Counted from the stretch's first letter, positions 16,642 through 26,527 are shown. The stretch is 37,743 nt of DNA from an uncultured Treponema sp. (GCA_945915085.1 CAMEET010000008.1:1-37743), one strand, 5' to 3'. Made by a program: numbers and translations. Notes: generated by a model not told the origin, from the letters alone.

Positions 16642-17979
16642 ATGAATTTTATTTTTCCTGAAAATCTTTATGCAGAAGTACGCATTGAGAATTTTTTTAA
16701 TACTTATTATTACTTAAAAAATGATAAAGTTGAAGAAAATGGCGAAACTAATGTAATTGGTGCAAAAATAAGAGTTTTTGATGGAAAAATGTGGTATACC
16801 AGCGTAACTAACGATTTGAATTCCATTCAAAATGAGATTGATTCTCTTGCACTTGTTGCCAGACAAAATAAAAATATCCAGAAAAATAAAATTGTAAAAA
16901 ATCTTGGTTCCTGCAAAGCAAAAGTTTTAAAATTTCAGGATGATAAATCAGTTCGAAATATCAGTGTGGAACAAAAAGCTGATTTGTGCATGAACTACAA
17001 AAAGATTTGTACGGATAAATCTGTAAAAGAAATCAGAATGACTCATATTTCATTTAGTGCATTTTCCAAAATAAAAGAATTCTATTCTAGTAAAGGTGCC
17101 GAAATTATTCAGGATTATCAAAGATGCATTTTTCAATTTGGTCATGAACTGGATGTAAACGGAGGAATTTATTTTACTGGCAAACTGCTTAATGAATTTT
17201 ATTTTGATGAACTTTTAAATAAAGAAGATGTTATTATCAAAGAACTTCAAAAAGGAATTGACTTTGCAAGAAATGCAAAACCTGTTGTCCCAGGTGATTA
17301 TGAATGTGTTCTTGCTCCTGAAGTGACTGCAATTTTTACTCATGAAAGTTTTGGTCACAAATCTGAAGCGGACTTTATGCTCAATGATAAAGTTTTGCAG
17401 CAAGAATGGGTAATGGGAAAGAAAGTTGGTAATGAAAAAGTGACAATTATCGATGAAGGTGACAGCCTTCTTCACGGATACTGTCCTTATGATGATGAAG
17501 GAAATAAAAAAGAAAAAGTTTTTCTTATGACAAATGGAGTTTTGACTGGTCGACTGCACGATGCTAAATCAAGTGCTATTTTGAATGAAAAACCTACAGG
17601 AAATGCAAGAGCAGAAAGCTTTTATAATACTCCGATGGTCCGCATGACAAACACTTATATGGAGAACGGTTCTGATAATCCTGAAAAAATAATTGAAGAA
17701 GTAAAAAACGGTCTTTATATTTATGATAGCAATTATGGTACAGGAAATTCAACTTTTACTATTCAACCAAATAAAAGTTATATTATTCGTGATGGGAAAA
17801 TTTGTGAGCCGGTTAAAATAAATGTACTTACAGGTTCAGTTTTTCAAACCCTTTTTGATATTGATGCTGTCGGAAATGATCTTGAGTTTCTCAGCGGTCC
17901 ATGTGGAAAAAATGGACAGTCAGTTTTAACAGCAATGGGCGGTCCCACAATCAGAGTAAAAAAACTCACTGTCAATTAA
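16642..17979 (+). CDS. tldD: TldD-family metalloprotease subunit
   Basis: 445 residues, normal TldD length. TldD and TldE/PmbA form a heterodimeric Zn protease that cleaves unfolded or modified peptides, e.g. maturing microcin B17 in E. coli. The zinc motif HExxxH is at 234-239 (HESFGH) in ...VTAIFTHESFGHKSEADF. The glycine-rich end (FLSGPCGKNGQSVLTAMGGP) also fits TldD. AGGAGA lies about 6 nt before ATG. The partner gene starts 43 bp downstream. No peptide substrate gene is visible nearby; the role here is probably general. Confidence 0.9.
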   Translation: MNFIFPENLYAEVRIENFFNTYYYLKNDKVEENGETNVIGAKIRVFDGKMWYTSVTNDLNSIQNEIDSLALVARQNKNIQKNKIVKNLGSCKAKVLKFQDDKSVRNISVEQKADLCMNYKKICTDKSVKEIRMTHISFSAFSKIKEFYSSKGAEIIQDYQRCIFQFGHELDVNGGIYFTGKLLNEFYFDELLNKEDVIIKELQKGIDFARNAKPVVPGDYECVLAPEVTAIFTHESFGHKSEADFMLNDKVLQQEWVMGKKVGNEKVTIIDEGDSLLHGYCPYDDEGNKKEKVFLMTNGVLTGRLHDAKSSAILNEKPTGNARAESFYNTPMVRMTNTYMENGSDNPEKIIEEVKNGLYIYDSNYGTGNSTFTIQPNKSYIIRDGKICEPVKINVLTGSVFQTLFDIDAVGNDLEFLSGPCGKNGQSVLTAMGGPTIRVKKLTVN

Positions 17980-18022
17980 TCTTTTTACAGATAAATTTTT
18001 AAATAGAATTACGGAGAAATAA

Positions 18023-19240
18023 ATGATAAAAGAAAAATATACAGATATTGAATACGGAGCAAATGCTTCTATTGTAGAAAATAAAGTAGTAAGTTTTAAT
18101 AGAACAAATTATCTTGAATCTTCATTCAGAGTGCATCAGGATGGATTTGTTGGAATTCACTATCAGCAGGGAAAAATTGATGATGAAGAAGGATATAAAA
18201 AAGCTGAAAATAATTTGAAACTAAAAAGACCGTATCCCTTTGAATTGGAAAAAGGTGTACGCAGTCGTGATAAAACTGAAAAGCCTTTTGATGATAAACA
18301 AATTCTGGATACATCCAGAAAAGTTTTGAATTATCTGCATAAAAAATATCCTGATTATACTTTCGGCGGAAATGTTAGCTCATGCTTTTGGGAAGAAAGG
18401 ATGGAAAACTCTTGTGGAATGGATTTTCATTGTAAGGATGCAAACTCAAGTATTTCTTTATTTTTTAAACATAAAGACAGTAAGAATATCAACGATGGAA
18501 ATATTTTTTATACTTCAAGAAATCTTAAACTAAAATCTTTCTATAAAATAGCTGATAATTATCTTGAAAATTTTATAAAAACAGTTGAAATGCCGGAAGA
18601 ATGTTTGATTATAGATAAATATTATGGATATACTTCTTTGCTGCGAGAATGTTTATCTCTTGAAAAAATAAAAAATGGCACTTCCCTACTTTCTGGTAAA
18701 ATTGGACAGAAAGTTTTTTCAGAAGATTTAACAGTTTTTAATGATGTTTCTGACAAAAACAGATGGATGACATGTTTCTGGGATGGAGATGGAGTTGTTC
18801 CTAAAGGTGACAAAGTTTTTTTCATCAAAAATGGAAAAGTAATTCGTGGATATTGTGGAAAAAAAATTGCAAAAATGTATAACGTAAAAACAACTGGAAA
18901 TGAAGGTATAGATTATTGTGATATTCCAGGTGGCTATCATAATTCGATGTCGTTAAAAATCGGTAAAAAATTTTCAAAGGAATTATTGAATGGTCGGCTT
19001 GCAATTATTCCAGTGCAATCATGCGGTGGTGGTTTTAATGAAAAAGGTGACTATACAATGCCTGTGCAAATTGGACTTTTGACTGATGGTGAAAAAATTC
19101 TTGGTAGAGTTCCGCCATTTACGATTGTTTCAAATCTTTTTGATATGTTTGGAAAAGATTTTATCGGAATTGCAAAATATAATAAAGAAATCTTTAATGA
19201 CAAAGTAATGATATTCAGATGTCAAAAAGGTAATTTATAG
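18023..19240 (+). CDS. pmbA: TldE/PmbA-family protein
   Basis: 405 residues. It is the non-zinc partner of TldD: no HExxxH, and the C-terminal half (VSDKNRWMTCFWDGDGVVPK, then FFIKNGKVIRGYCGKKIAKM) follows the PmbA/TldE layout. ACGGAGAAATAA precedes the ATG. The tldD-tldE pairing supports the assignment more than the sequence, which is divergent. The protein is somewhat shorter than the E. coli one, mainly by a compact centre. Confidence 0.8.
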   Translation: MIKEKYTDIEYGANASIVENKVVSFNRTNYLESSFRVHQDGFVGIHYQQGKIDDEEGYKKAENNLKLKRPYPFELEKGVRSRDKTEKPFDDKQILDTSRKVLNYLHKKYPDYTFGGNVSSCFWEERMENSCGMDFHCKDANSSISLFFKHKDSKNINDGNIFYTSRNLKLKSFYKIADNYLENFIKTVEMPEECLIIDKYYGYTSLLRECLSLEKIKNGTSLLSGKIGQKVFSEDLTVFNDVSDKNRWMTCFWDGDGVVPKGDKVFFIKNGKVIRGYCGKKIAKMYNVKTTGNEGIDYCDIPGGYHNSMSLKIGKKFSKELLNGRLAIIPVQSCGGGFNEKGDYTMPVQIGLLTDGEKILGRVPPFTIVSNLFDMFGKDFIGIAKYNKEIFNDKVMIFRCQKGNL

Positions 19241-19385
19241 AAGATTTTTTTTCTTTTTCCTAAAAACTTTTTTCTTTTTTTGTTGATGATTTATCTGTTA
19301 TGGTTTATACTACTTTTATTGGCTAACGATAGTTTGCCTTTTTTTATAAGAGTGGAAGACTGAGCTTTTGTGTTTTGTCTGTACT

Positions 19386-19455
19386 GCACCAAGCGTGGAG
19401 CCATAGCACGAAGTGCTAGTCCGAAGGACTGACCGTGAGGGAATGGCGGAAGGCG
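19386..19455. repeat. GC-rich palindromic intergenic unit (REP-like)
   Basis: Two tandem mini-hairpins with GAA loops, TAGCAC-GAA-GTGCTA (19404-19418) and AGTCC-GAA-GGACT (19418-19430), in a GC-rich island within a very AT-rich 320-bp gap. It looks like a dispersed REP/ERIC-type element; only one copy is in the window. The rest of 19241-19496 is T-rich and holds nothing else I can name. Confidence 0.5.
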
Positions 19456-19496
19456 TTTTACAAACAAAATTTGTGCTATATTTTTAAATATTATAC

Positions 19497-19525
19497 TTGT
19501 CTTTTTTATTCTATTAGTATATAAT
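19497..19525 (+). promoter_or_regulatory. Sigma-70 promoter of the beta-lactamase-fold gene
   Basis: TTGTCT (19497-19502), 17-bp spacer, TATAAT (19520-19525), 36 bp before the start codon. Confidence 0.65.
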
Positions 19526-19561
19526 TATAGTTATAATTATTTTACGATTCAGGAGCAAATT

Positions 19562-20779
19562 ATGGTTTCGAAAGGAAAAATTATGGTTGAACCGGAAGAT
19601 GTTGGCTATGATAGGACTAGACTTGAAGTTTTGAATGCGCATTTTAGGCGGCTCATGGGTGAAGGTAAAATTCAATCGGTGAATTACTGTCTGAGTCGGA
19701 ACGGAAAGGTATTTTCGAATACGGCAATTGGAAAAAAAAGCTATAAACCTGATGATAAAAGACCTCTTGAACCTGATTCTATTCATTTGATTGCTTCTAT
19801 TTCGAAAATTATCTGTGCAACTGCAATTTTTAAACTTTGCGAGGATGGTTTTATAAGACCTCTGCAACCTGTTGCTGATATTTTGGAGGAATTTTCTGAA
19901 CCGCCTTTTAATGCCATTAATATTTCGCATTTATTGACGCATACTTCGGGATTGTATCCTGACAGCGGCTGTTTTCCATATTATTATCCTCAGTATTGGG
20001 ATTTTGCAAACAAAACAAAAGAGGGAGAGTCTTGGGTTGCAAATGGATTGAAAGCTGGTGTTTTTAATGAACCTGGAAAAGAATGGGCTTACTGTTCGTT
20101 TGGATTTGCACTGCTTGGGGAAATAATTCACAGAGTGACTGGAATGAATGCCGAAACTTACATCAGAAAAGTGATTTTGGAGCCTTGCTGTATGACTAGT
20201 TCAGGATTTATAAATGAATTTGCACGCGGCGAACTGCCTGCAGAATTTGCTGAAGATGTTTGCAAAAGATTGTATATCCAAAATAGCGAAGATGAAAAAC
20301 TGATTGAAGATTTAAAATCATATATTCCTGGTAAATGGTATGAATCGCTTGATGGAGATGAAAAACTATGGTTTTCTGTGCCTGGAACTGCAGGCGGAAT
20401 GTTTTCTACTGTTGAAGATTTAAATAAGTTTGGACGCATGCTTTTAAATAATGGGAAAAATGATGATGGAAAGCGTGTTATTGGAAGAAAAGCTGTTGAG
20501 CGCATGACGATGAACTGTACTGAAAAAGATATTATAAATAATTGCTGGGGTTCGGGTGGAGATTACAGAATGTATGCGCTTGGACCTGACACAAGATGGA
20601 ATGCTGACAGTCATTTTTCTAAAGGTTCGTTCTTCCATGAAGGAGCGGGTGCGTGCTGTCTTTTGGTTGATCCTGTTGAAAAAATGGTGGCAAGTTGGTT
20701 TATTCCATGGGCAAAGGAAGGCTGGTTCCCAGAGGCTTTGTTTAATGCTAGTGCGGTTATGTGGAGCGGCTTGATTTAA
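19562..20779 (+). CDS. Beta-lactamase-fold serine hydrolase (class C/esterase type)
   Basis: 405 residues without a signal peptide, so probably cytosolic. The catalytic motifs are: SxxK as SISK at 79-82 (nucleophile S79), YxS as YCS at 177-179, and HxG as HEG at 359-361 in place of KTG. HLLTHTSGL is the usual signature of this superfamily (esterases, D-aminopeptidases, class C enzymes). HEG and the lack of export point to an esterase or peptidase, not a drug-resistance enzyme. GGAG lies 7 nt before ATG 19562; an in-frame ATG at 19583 is possible. Substrate unknown. Confidence 0.88.
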   Translation: MVSKGKIMVEPEDVGYDRTRLEVLNAHFRRLMGEGKIQSVNYCLSRNGKVFSNTAIGKKSYKPDDKRPLEPDSIHLIASISKIICATAIFKLCEDGFIRPLQPVADILEEFSEPPFNAINISHLLTHTSGLYPDSGCFPYYYPQYWDFANKTKEGESWVANGLKAGVFNEPGKEWAYCSFGFALLGEIIHRVTGMNAETYIRKVILEPCCMTSSGFINEFARGELPAEFAEDVCKRLYIQNSEDEKLIEDLKSYIPGKWYESLDGDEKLWFSVPGTAGGMFSTVEDLNKFGRMLLNNGKNDDGKRVIGRKAVERMTMNCTEKDIINNCWGSGGDYRMYALGPDTRWNADSHFSKGSFFHEGAGACCLLVDPVEKMVASWFIPWAKEGWFPEALFNASAVMWSGLI

Positions 20780-20825
20780 TCAATTTACAGGTTACATTAT
20801 TTTCTTAAAAAAAGGAGTTTTACTT

Positions 20826-21038
20826 ATGGAAGAAAAAACAGCAATAACAACAACCATTGATGAGAATGGAAGAAAAACTGTGAACAAAACTGTGGAGAAA
20901 ACTGTTAAAACAGGGATTTCTTTTGGAAGCGCTTTAGCCATGATTATAAGTTACACTGCGTACAAATCTATTGGCTGGGCTATTGTTCATGGCATTTTAA
21001 GCTGGATTTATGTAATTTATTATATTATCCGCTACTAA
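20826..21038 (+). CDS. Small membrane protein, unknown function
   Basis: 70 residues. A polar, Thr/Lys-rich start (residues 1-30) is followed by two short hydrophobic stretches (FGSALAMIISYTAYKSIGWA and VHGILSWIYVIYYIIRY). A good AAAAGGAG lies 9 nt before ATG, and the gene begins 46 bp after the hydrolase, so they may be co-transcribed. No family recognised. Confidence 0.65.
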   Translation: MEEKTAITTTIDENGRKTVNKTVEKTVKTGISFGSALAMIISYTAYKSIGWAIVHGILSWIYVIYYIIRY

Positions 21039-21043
21039 TTCTC

Positions 21044-21106
21044 TTTCTGATTCTCTTTTATTTTTTTGACTTATTCATTTATTGTACTGTAAAAGAGAAT
21101 CAGAAA
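21044..21106. terminator. Long inverted repeat between convergent genes
   Basis: A perfect 17-bp stem (21044-21060 with 21090-21106) and 29-nt loop, between the small membrane gene (+) and the coiled-coil gene (-). No T tract follows on either strand, so it may end or protect both transcripts rather than act as a canonical terminator. Confidence 0.5.
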
Positions 21107-21161
21107 AAATTAGAATCACAAAAATCTGCAAAGTATAAGTTTCACAATGTAAAAAAGAAGA

Positions 21162-21485
21162 CTATAATTCTGACTGTTTTTGTTGAATCTGTTTTTCAAG
21201 CTCAACAATTTCGTTCTGAATATAAAGAACGTTTTCTTTTTCCTCTGGATTTTCAATGTCAAGTTGCTTTAGGCTTCCGTCACAAAGCAGTTTTGAAACT
21301 TTCTCACCTAGATTTTTGTAAAGATCACTTTGTTTGGACTGAAGTTTTTTTATATCGATTTTTAAAATGCTTTTGTCTGTAAAATCTTGTACTTTGTCAC
21401 TTGCTTTATCAAAAGCAGATTTTGAAACTTCAGCAACTTTTTTTCCAATTTCTTTTACCTTTGATTCTATTTCTTTTGAATCCAT
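21162..21485 (-). CDS. Small coiled-coil protein, unknown function
   Basis: 107 residues from the ATG at 21485 (GGGAGA 6 nt upstream). The frame is open to 21557, but that part lies in the repeat element. Highly charged and helical: KEIESKVKEIGKKVAEVSKS, then SAFDKASDKVQDFTDK, and a C-terminal coiled coil NEIVELEKQIQQKQSEL. No signal or membrane segment. Its ribosome-binding site comes from the end of the 167-bp repeat element upstream. Confidence 0.7.
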   Translation of the reverse strand: MDSKEIESKVKEIGKKVAEVSKSAFDKASDKVQDFTDKSILKIDIKKLQSKQSDLYKNLGEKVSKLLCDGSLKQLDIENPEEKENVLYIQNEIVELEKQIQQKQSEL

Positions 21486-21490
21486 GTTTT

Positions 21491-21657
21491 TCTCCCATAA
21501 AAAGTCAACGAGGAAATTTAAACTTCCGATTTGATTTTTTTTTACGCACATTCGCAATGTAATGAGAATGTGCTGTTAAAAATGAAGTTTGCAACGCAAA
21601 CTTTTTAATAAAAACTCTGACGCTATCTCAGGCAGAGTTTTTATTACATCTCCCATA
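21491..21657. repeat. 167-bp structured repeat, copy A
   Basis: Near-identical to 32718-32883. It is bounded by direct repeats TCTCCCATA (21491-21499 and 21649-21657). Inside are a hairpin with T run (about 21500-21541), CACATTC/GAATGTG (21547-21573), AAGTTTGC-AAC-GCAAACTT (21585-21603), and a 13-bp stem AATAAAAACTCTG/CAGAGTTTTTATT (21607-21645) around a 13-nt loop. The loop is in opposite orientation to copy B. On the minus strand it directly precedes the coiled-coil gene and supplies GGGAGA. Confidence 0.85.
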
Positions 21658-21774
21658 AAACTTTGCATTAGCACAACACAATTAATCGTATCGCACAAAA
21701 GTGCCGAATCCAAGTTTCTGAAGTGCAACGCAAGTTTTAAAACTGTGTAAACTTTTTTTTTCGCTAATTTCAGT

Positions 21775-24700
21775 TTATTTTAATTTTATTGCAAGCAATG
21801 TTAAATCATCACTTTGTTCATCTTCCAAAACCATATCATAATCAATATAGTTGAAAGCATTTTCAACGTTTTCTGATTTTTTTGCTGCATATTCACTATA
21901 TATATTAAAATACTTTAAAAGGAAATCGTCAATCTTTTTATCAACTTTCACATAATCTTTCTGTGTAACTTGAGGTGATTTATAAAGACGGAAGACTTTT
22001 TCAAGAGATGCGAGAGCTAAAACAGCTTCACTCACCGTTCCCTGACATTTTGTAAAATCAAATTCGAGTTTTTCCTGTTTATCAGGATTATCGATTTTCT
22101 GCAAAATATATTTCTTTTTATTATAGACAGATTCTATGATATTTACGATTCTTTCATAGCCGAATTCTTCTTTTGAATCTTCCATTTTAATTTCTGTTTC
22201 TTCTTTGTGAGTTTCAAGATTCATGCGTTTGACTTCTACTTGATTTTGACGGACAGAATAATCGGCTTCGCGAATTTTTCTTGTAGATTCTTCAATACCG
22301 TCAGTATATAAAAACAAAATATCACCATGCTTTAGCACAGTTTTTTCTACCACAAATCCACCTTTCATAGAAACAAGTTCAGAAGTAAAAATACCGGCGG
22401 TTGGACTTGACGAAAGTTGCAGAAGTTTCATTTTTTTTGTTTTAGAATCAAAAATGTGAACTAGATTATCCCCTGCATTGCACATGTAAAGTTCGCCGTT
22501 TTTTCTATTCAACAGACAGATTATCAAAGTGGCAAATTTTCCTTTTAAACCAAGACCTTCAATAAAATCATTTATCTGTTCGACAAGAAGAGATAGATTT
22601 ACGCCGTCTTTTTTATATGTCCATTTGTCAAAAAAACGACGGAAAATTGTGGCTACAACTGTCATAATGATTGCTGCTGGAATTCCATGACCTGCTGCAT
22701 CACATTTTATAACACAAAACCATGTATCATCTAGAATTTTATAATCAAAATAATCACCAGAAACTCCAGATTCACCTTCGTAATACCCAAAACATTCTAA
22801 TTTATCATCACTGAATTCTGCAAAAGTCTGTTTGTTGTTAAAACCAGAATCCACGAGCGGCAAAAATGCTTTTTGAACTGCTTTACCGTCCATTGTAAGT
22901 TTTTCTTCTTCGGCATTGGCAATAAGTTCGTGAGTCATGTTGTTCACAGCATTTCCAAGCCGCCCTATTTCATCATTCTGTTTGATAACAACATCCTGAC
23001 CTTTCAGATGAATTTTATTTTTTGTTTGACCAATCATAATAACGTGAGATTCAAGTTTTTTTATCGGCCGCACGATAATAACTGCAAAAAAGTATGCACC
23101 AAGACCACCAACAACAACTGCAAAGAAAGCAATAATAATAGCAAAACTGATGATTTTGAAGAGTGACCTGTCAAGTTCATCAATAAGACTTTGAGTAGAA
23201 AGTTCAAGATATACTACCGCATGAACATAATTTTCTGTAGTTCCCTGCCTGTACAAAACAGGTTTATAGAAAATAAAATCTTTATTTTTTCTGTTAATAT
23301 TATGTAAATCAAACTGCGGATAAGAACCTCCTGCTGTCTTTGAATAATCCTGTACCTGAATGTCAATTTCATTTCGCAAATCTGTTATCATAACTGAAAT
23401 TCTATCAGCTTCATCATTATCTGCCTGAACATTACTTTTATAAAGGATTTCTGCCTGTTTTGTAAGGTCTTCGATTTTATTCGACAAATCGCTTAAATTT
23501 GTCGCAATCGTATAATCAAGGTTTAAGTATTTTTTTGTAACATCATTAATTTCAGAAACTGTCAGTTCAGATTCACCGTATATCAAAGATGAAGTGTCAA
23601 TTTTTTCAAGAATCTGCGAATCATTTGTAGCCCAAACATAATTTAAATTTTCACTTGAAAAATCTTCATATTTCTGACCGATAATCGTTATATATTTTAC
23701 TTCTTCCATCGCATTTTTTTGATTTGGAAGCGAAGTTAATTCCAAAAGATTGTTTACAGGGAAAAAGTTTTTTACACCGGTACAAATACTTTCAAGCAAA
23801 ACTTCTGCACGATTTTCCAGAGCAGTTGCCATAGTTTCTTCCTGAAGATTTATAATCCGCATACCATTTTGCATTGTAACTGCCAGAACTATTACAACAA
23901 CAAGCGTATAAATATAAATAATCAACTTGTCTTTTAAGCTAGGCAAACGTTTTTTCTTTTCTTTTTTGACTAATGGCATAATTTCTCCTTTTTCAAGAGC
24001 CCGCACTTCTTTTTTTGTAAGATTTTTTTCGCACTTCAATTTTATAGAAAAAATAATAAAAAACAGCAAAACAATGGTGACAAGAACAATCAGAATGAAA
24101 GCAATAATCAAATTAAGCTGAATTTTATATTCTGCTGATTCAAAATCAGAATTAAGTTTACTTTGTCTGTGATATTCACCTTCAATTTTTACAGTTCCAG
24201 ACTGTAAAACGGTTAAAATATTGTCAGAAAAATAAAGTCCTCTGTCAGTGTGAAGAAGCCCAATTTTATATTTACCTTCTTCCAAATCATTTCCAAGATT
24301 TATATTTATGATTTTTGAATTATCAGAAACTTTAAATGGGTTTTCAGTATTTTTGACAACTAAATCGTATGGAAGTTTTCCATCTTTATCAATATAAATC
24401 TCACTGATTGTACCGTCATAAGTAAAACCGCCTCCATAAACAGTCAAAATAATTTCACTTGCTTCATTTTTTTGTGATTCCACAGATGAAATATATGTCG
24501 AAGGCTGATATTTATTCAAAATGACGAGTGCACTTGAACTTTCTCCAAGATTACCGCATTCATCAATTGCTGCAACTGAAAAAACATAAACGCCATTTCT
24601 CAGATTATAATAATTTTTAGATTTTAATTCCTGTGTTTGAATTTTATCTTGAAATTTTCGTTTTTTTAGAAGTTCTTTTTCATATTTTTGGTAAAGTTGA

Positions 24701-26460
24701 TTTTTAATTTCTAAAACCTTTGCATCCGAAAGTTTCATCGGATGATTTTTTGATACAGCAATGGATTTTGGTATACCACCTGCATAATCAAAACGGTAAA
24801 CATAACCTGCCGTATCTTCAGACTCAGATTTCTGCCATTCCAGTTTCATCGAGTTTGAATGCATAAATCCATATTTATCAAGATTGTTCAGCTTAATTTC
24901 TGGTGGTTTTGGCGGATCAATATCTAGAACAAAATTCGAATTCACAGTTTCTGACCAGTTTCCAGCATAATCTGTGATTTTTACTTTTAAAACATATTCC
25001 CCACTTTCTTCCATAGAAAACTTCAAGTTATTTTCTTTTGGAAAATGTTCAATCAGTTCAGGTGGTTCATTTTCGTCATCTTTTTTTGTCCACAAAAATG
25101 AATAGCCTGCAATCTGCGAAGAATCTTCTGGAAAAATGATTTTATAAGATGGATTTTTCTGTTTTGTCTTTTTTCCTTCAACAAAATTTACAGGTTTTAC
25201 AACTGGTGGCAAAACTGATTTATCAGGAGAGAGAATTGCAATTCGATTATTTTTTTGCCAGACAAAACTCAAACTGTCTTCTATAATCAACGGATTCACA
25301 AACATATTTGAATTTTTATCTGAAATTATTTTTGTTTCTTCCCAATATTCTCCAGTTTTTTTTGTAAAATATATTGATTGGTGTCCTGTTCTATCATCAA
25401 ACCATGTCAAATACAAATCATTTTGATATTCAAAAAAAATCGGTCTGCTTGCATTTGCTTTTGAAGTAATTTCCTGAGCAGAACCTGGAATAATTCCATT
25501 TTCACTGAATTTTGCAAACCAAATTGAAGTATCCTTATTTTCTGAACGTTCCCATGCAATATAATTTTCACTATCAAAATTTATCATATTTGGACGCTGA
25601 TTTTGAAATTCAAAAAATCCTTTTGTATTCTTTTGATTTAACGATTTTCTGTCTGTAAGTAAAACAGGGACAGTCCATTTATCATTATTTTTTTTTGTCA
25701 GGTAAAGCTGATAGGACATTTGATTTGTTTCTACAGAAAGATATTGAGATTGAAATACAACGTAATCATTTCCATTTGATTTATATAAAACTGGAATAAA
25801 TGGATTGCTAAAATTTTCCGCCGGTTCAAAAACTTTCAGCTTAGACCAGTTTTTTCCATCTGCTGATTCTGCATAATATAATAGAAAATTGTTTTCAAAT
25901 CCTACGGAACAAAAAAGTATAAATTTTTCTTTTGATGAAGCATAAATTTTTGGTGCAATTAGCAGTAGTTCTGTATCGATTTTTGTTTTTTCAAATGATT
26001 TACCTTTATCTGATGAACTGAAAACAAAAATGTCACCAGTTTGTGTTGCAGCACAAACAGCAATTGTGCCATTTTCAAGCACAGCAGCAGAATAAATATC
26101 AGGAACCTCATTTCCAGAATATTTTATTACACCTGAAAAAGTTCTGTTATCATAAAAACTATTCAGATTTTCATATTTTCTTAATGAAATGGAGATTTCT
26201 TTCTTTTTTGATTCTACTTCTTCCCAAAAAACATAACTTTCATTACTGTTTTTTGCAACCAGAGGAAAAACTGATTCAGCATTTACAAAAGTTTTTGGAT
26301 TTTCCCAATAAAAATCCTGTGCATGAACTTTAGACAGTCCAAAAATGCACATTATGATTGAGAAAAATCTGAACATTATTGATAGACTTACTATCTTTTT
26401 GATAGTCACACTTTCTTTTTGATAGTATATTCTATTATTTTTTCTTTTCATTCCATTCAT
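21775..26460 (-). CDS. Giant membrane sensor with SpoIIE/PP2C phosphatase output
   Basis: Up to 1561 residues. Signal-peptide-like segment ending KVHA-Q (about residue 48), then a repeat-rich extracytoplasmic region resembling a beta-propeller (about 50-430) and Ig/fibronectin-like domains (about 430-780). TM1 is about 783-810, TM2 about 845-866, a second extracytoplasmic domain follows, TM3 about 1100-1122, a HAMP domain, and a C-terminal SpoIIE-type Ser/Thr phosphatase (about 1220-1560). Metal-binding acidic motifs are intact: GDYFDY, CDAAGHG, YTDGIEES and DDLTLL. It should dephosphorylate a regulator, as RsbU/SpoIIE do with anti-anti-sigma factors. ATGs at 26460, 26451 and 26376 are all possible starts; none has a good ribosome-binding site, and the last gives a compact signal peptide. 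Follows the TPR gene in the same operon. Confidence 0.88.
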   Translation of the reverse strand: MNGMKRKNNRIYYQKESVTIKKIVSLSIMFRFFSIIMCIFGLSKVHAQDFYWENPKTFVNAESVFPLVAKNSNESYVFWEEVESKKKEISISLRKYENLNSFYDNRTFSGVIKYSGNEVPDIYSAAVLENGTIAVCAATQTGDIFVFSSSDKGKSFEKTKIDTELLLIAPKIYASSKEKFILFCSVGFENNFLLYYAESADGKNWSKLKVFEPAENFSNPFIPVLYKSNGNDYVVFQSQYLSVETNQMSYQLYLTKKNNDKWTVPVLLTDRKSLNQKNTKGFFEFQNQRPNMINFDSENYIAWERSENKDTSIWFAKFSENGIIPGSAQEITSKANASRPIFFEYQNDLYLTWFDDRTGHQSIYFTKKTGEYWEETKIISDKNSNMFVNPLIIEDSLSFVWQKNNRIAILSPDKSVLPPVVKPVNFVEGKKTKQKNPSYKIIFPEDSSQIAGYSFLWTKKDDENEPPELIEHFPKENNLKFSMEESGEYVLKVKITDYAGNWSETVNSNFVLDIDPPKPPEIKLNNLDKYGFMHSNSMKLEWQKSESEDTAGYVYRFDYAGGIPKSIAVSKNHPMKLSDAKVLEIKNQLYQKYEKELLKKRKFQDKIQTQELKSKNYYNLRNGVYVFSVAAIDECGNLGESSSALVILNKYQPSTYISSVESQKNEASEIILTVYGGGFTYDGTISEIYIDKDGKLPYDLVVKNTENPFKVSDNSKIININLGNDLEEGKYKIGLLHTDRGLYFSDNILTVLQSGTVKIEGEYHRQSKLNSDFESAEYKIQLNLIIAFILIVLVTIVLLFFIIFSIKLKCEKNLTKKEVRALEKGEIMPLVKKEKKKRLPSLKDKLIIYIYTLVVVIVLAVTMQNGMRIINLQEETMATALENRAEVLLESICTGVKNFFPVNNLLELTSLPNQKNAMEEVKYITIIGQKYEDFSSENLNYVWATNDSQILEKIDTSSLIYGESELTVSEINDVTKKYLNLDYTIATNLSDLSNKIEDLTKQAEILYKSNVQADNDEADRISVMITDLRNEIDIQVQDYSKTAGGSYPQFDLHNINRKNKDFIFYKPVLYRQGTTENYVHAVVYLELSTQSLIDELDRSLFKIISFAIIIAFFAVVVGGLGAYFFAVIIVRPIKKLESHVIMIGQTKNKIHLKGQDVVIKQNDEIGRLGNAVNNMTHELIANAEEEKLTMDGKAVQKAFLPLVDSGFNNKQTFAEFSDDKLECFGYYEGESGVSGDYFDYKILDDTWFCVIKCDAAGHGIPAAIIMTVVATIFRRFFDKWTYKKDGVNLSLLVEQINDFIEGLGLKGKFATLIICLLNRKNGELYMCNAGDNLVHIFDSKTKKMKLLQLSSSPTAGIFTSELVSMKGGFVVEKTVLKHGDILFLYTDGIEESTRKIREADYSVRQNQVEVKRMNLETHKEETEIKMEDSKEEFGYERIVNIIESVYNKKKYILQKIDNPDKQEKLEFDFTKCQGTVSEAVLALASLEKVFRLYKSPQVTQKDYVKVDKKIDDFLLKYFNIYSEYAAKKSENVENAFNYIDYDMVLEDEQSDDLTLLAIKLK
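26374..26426. repeat. 20-bp-period direct repeats near the phosphatase start
   Basis: TCTTTTTGATAGT occurs at 26394-26406 and 26414-26426, with a weaker third copy at 26376-26387, exactly 20 bp apart. If translation starts at 26376 they lie just upstream and, at two helical turns, could be an operator. If it starts at 26460 they are coding. Confidence 0.5.
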
Positions 26461-26527
26461 ATATCACATCGCACCAACACAACTCATCTTTTTTTTTCAA
26501 GTTTTTACAGAAATACAAAAAAAATTG

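Noticed and set aside
19562..20779. Antibiotic-resistance beta-lactamase
   Set aside because: No signal peptide and HEG in place of KTG point to an esterase or peptidase relative.
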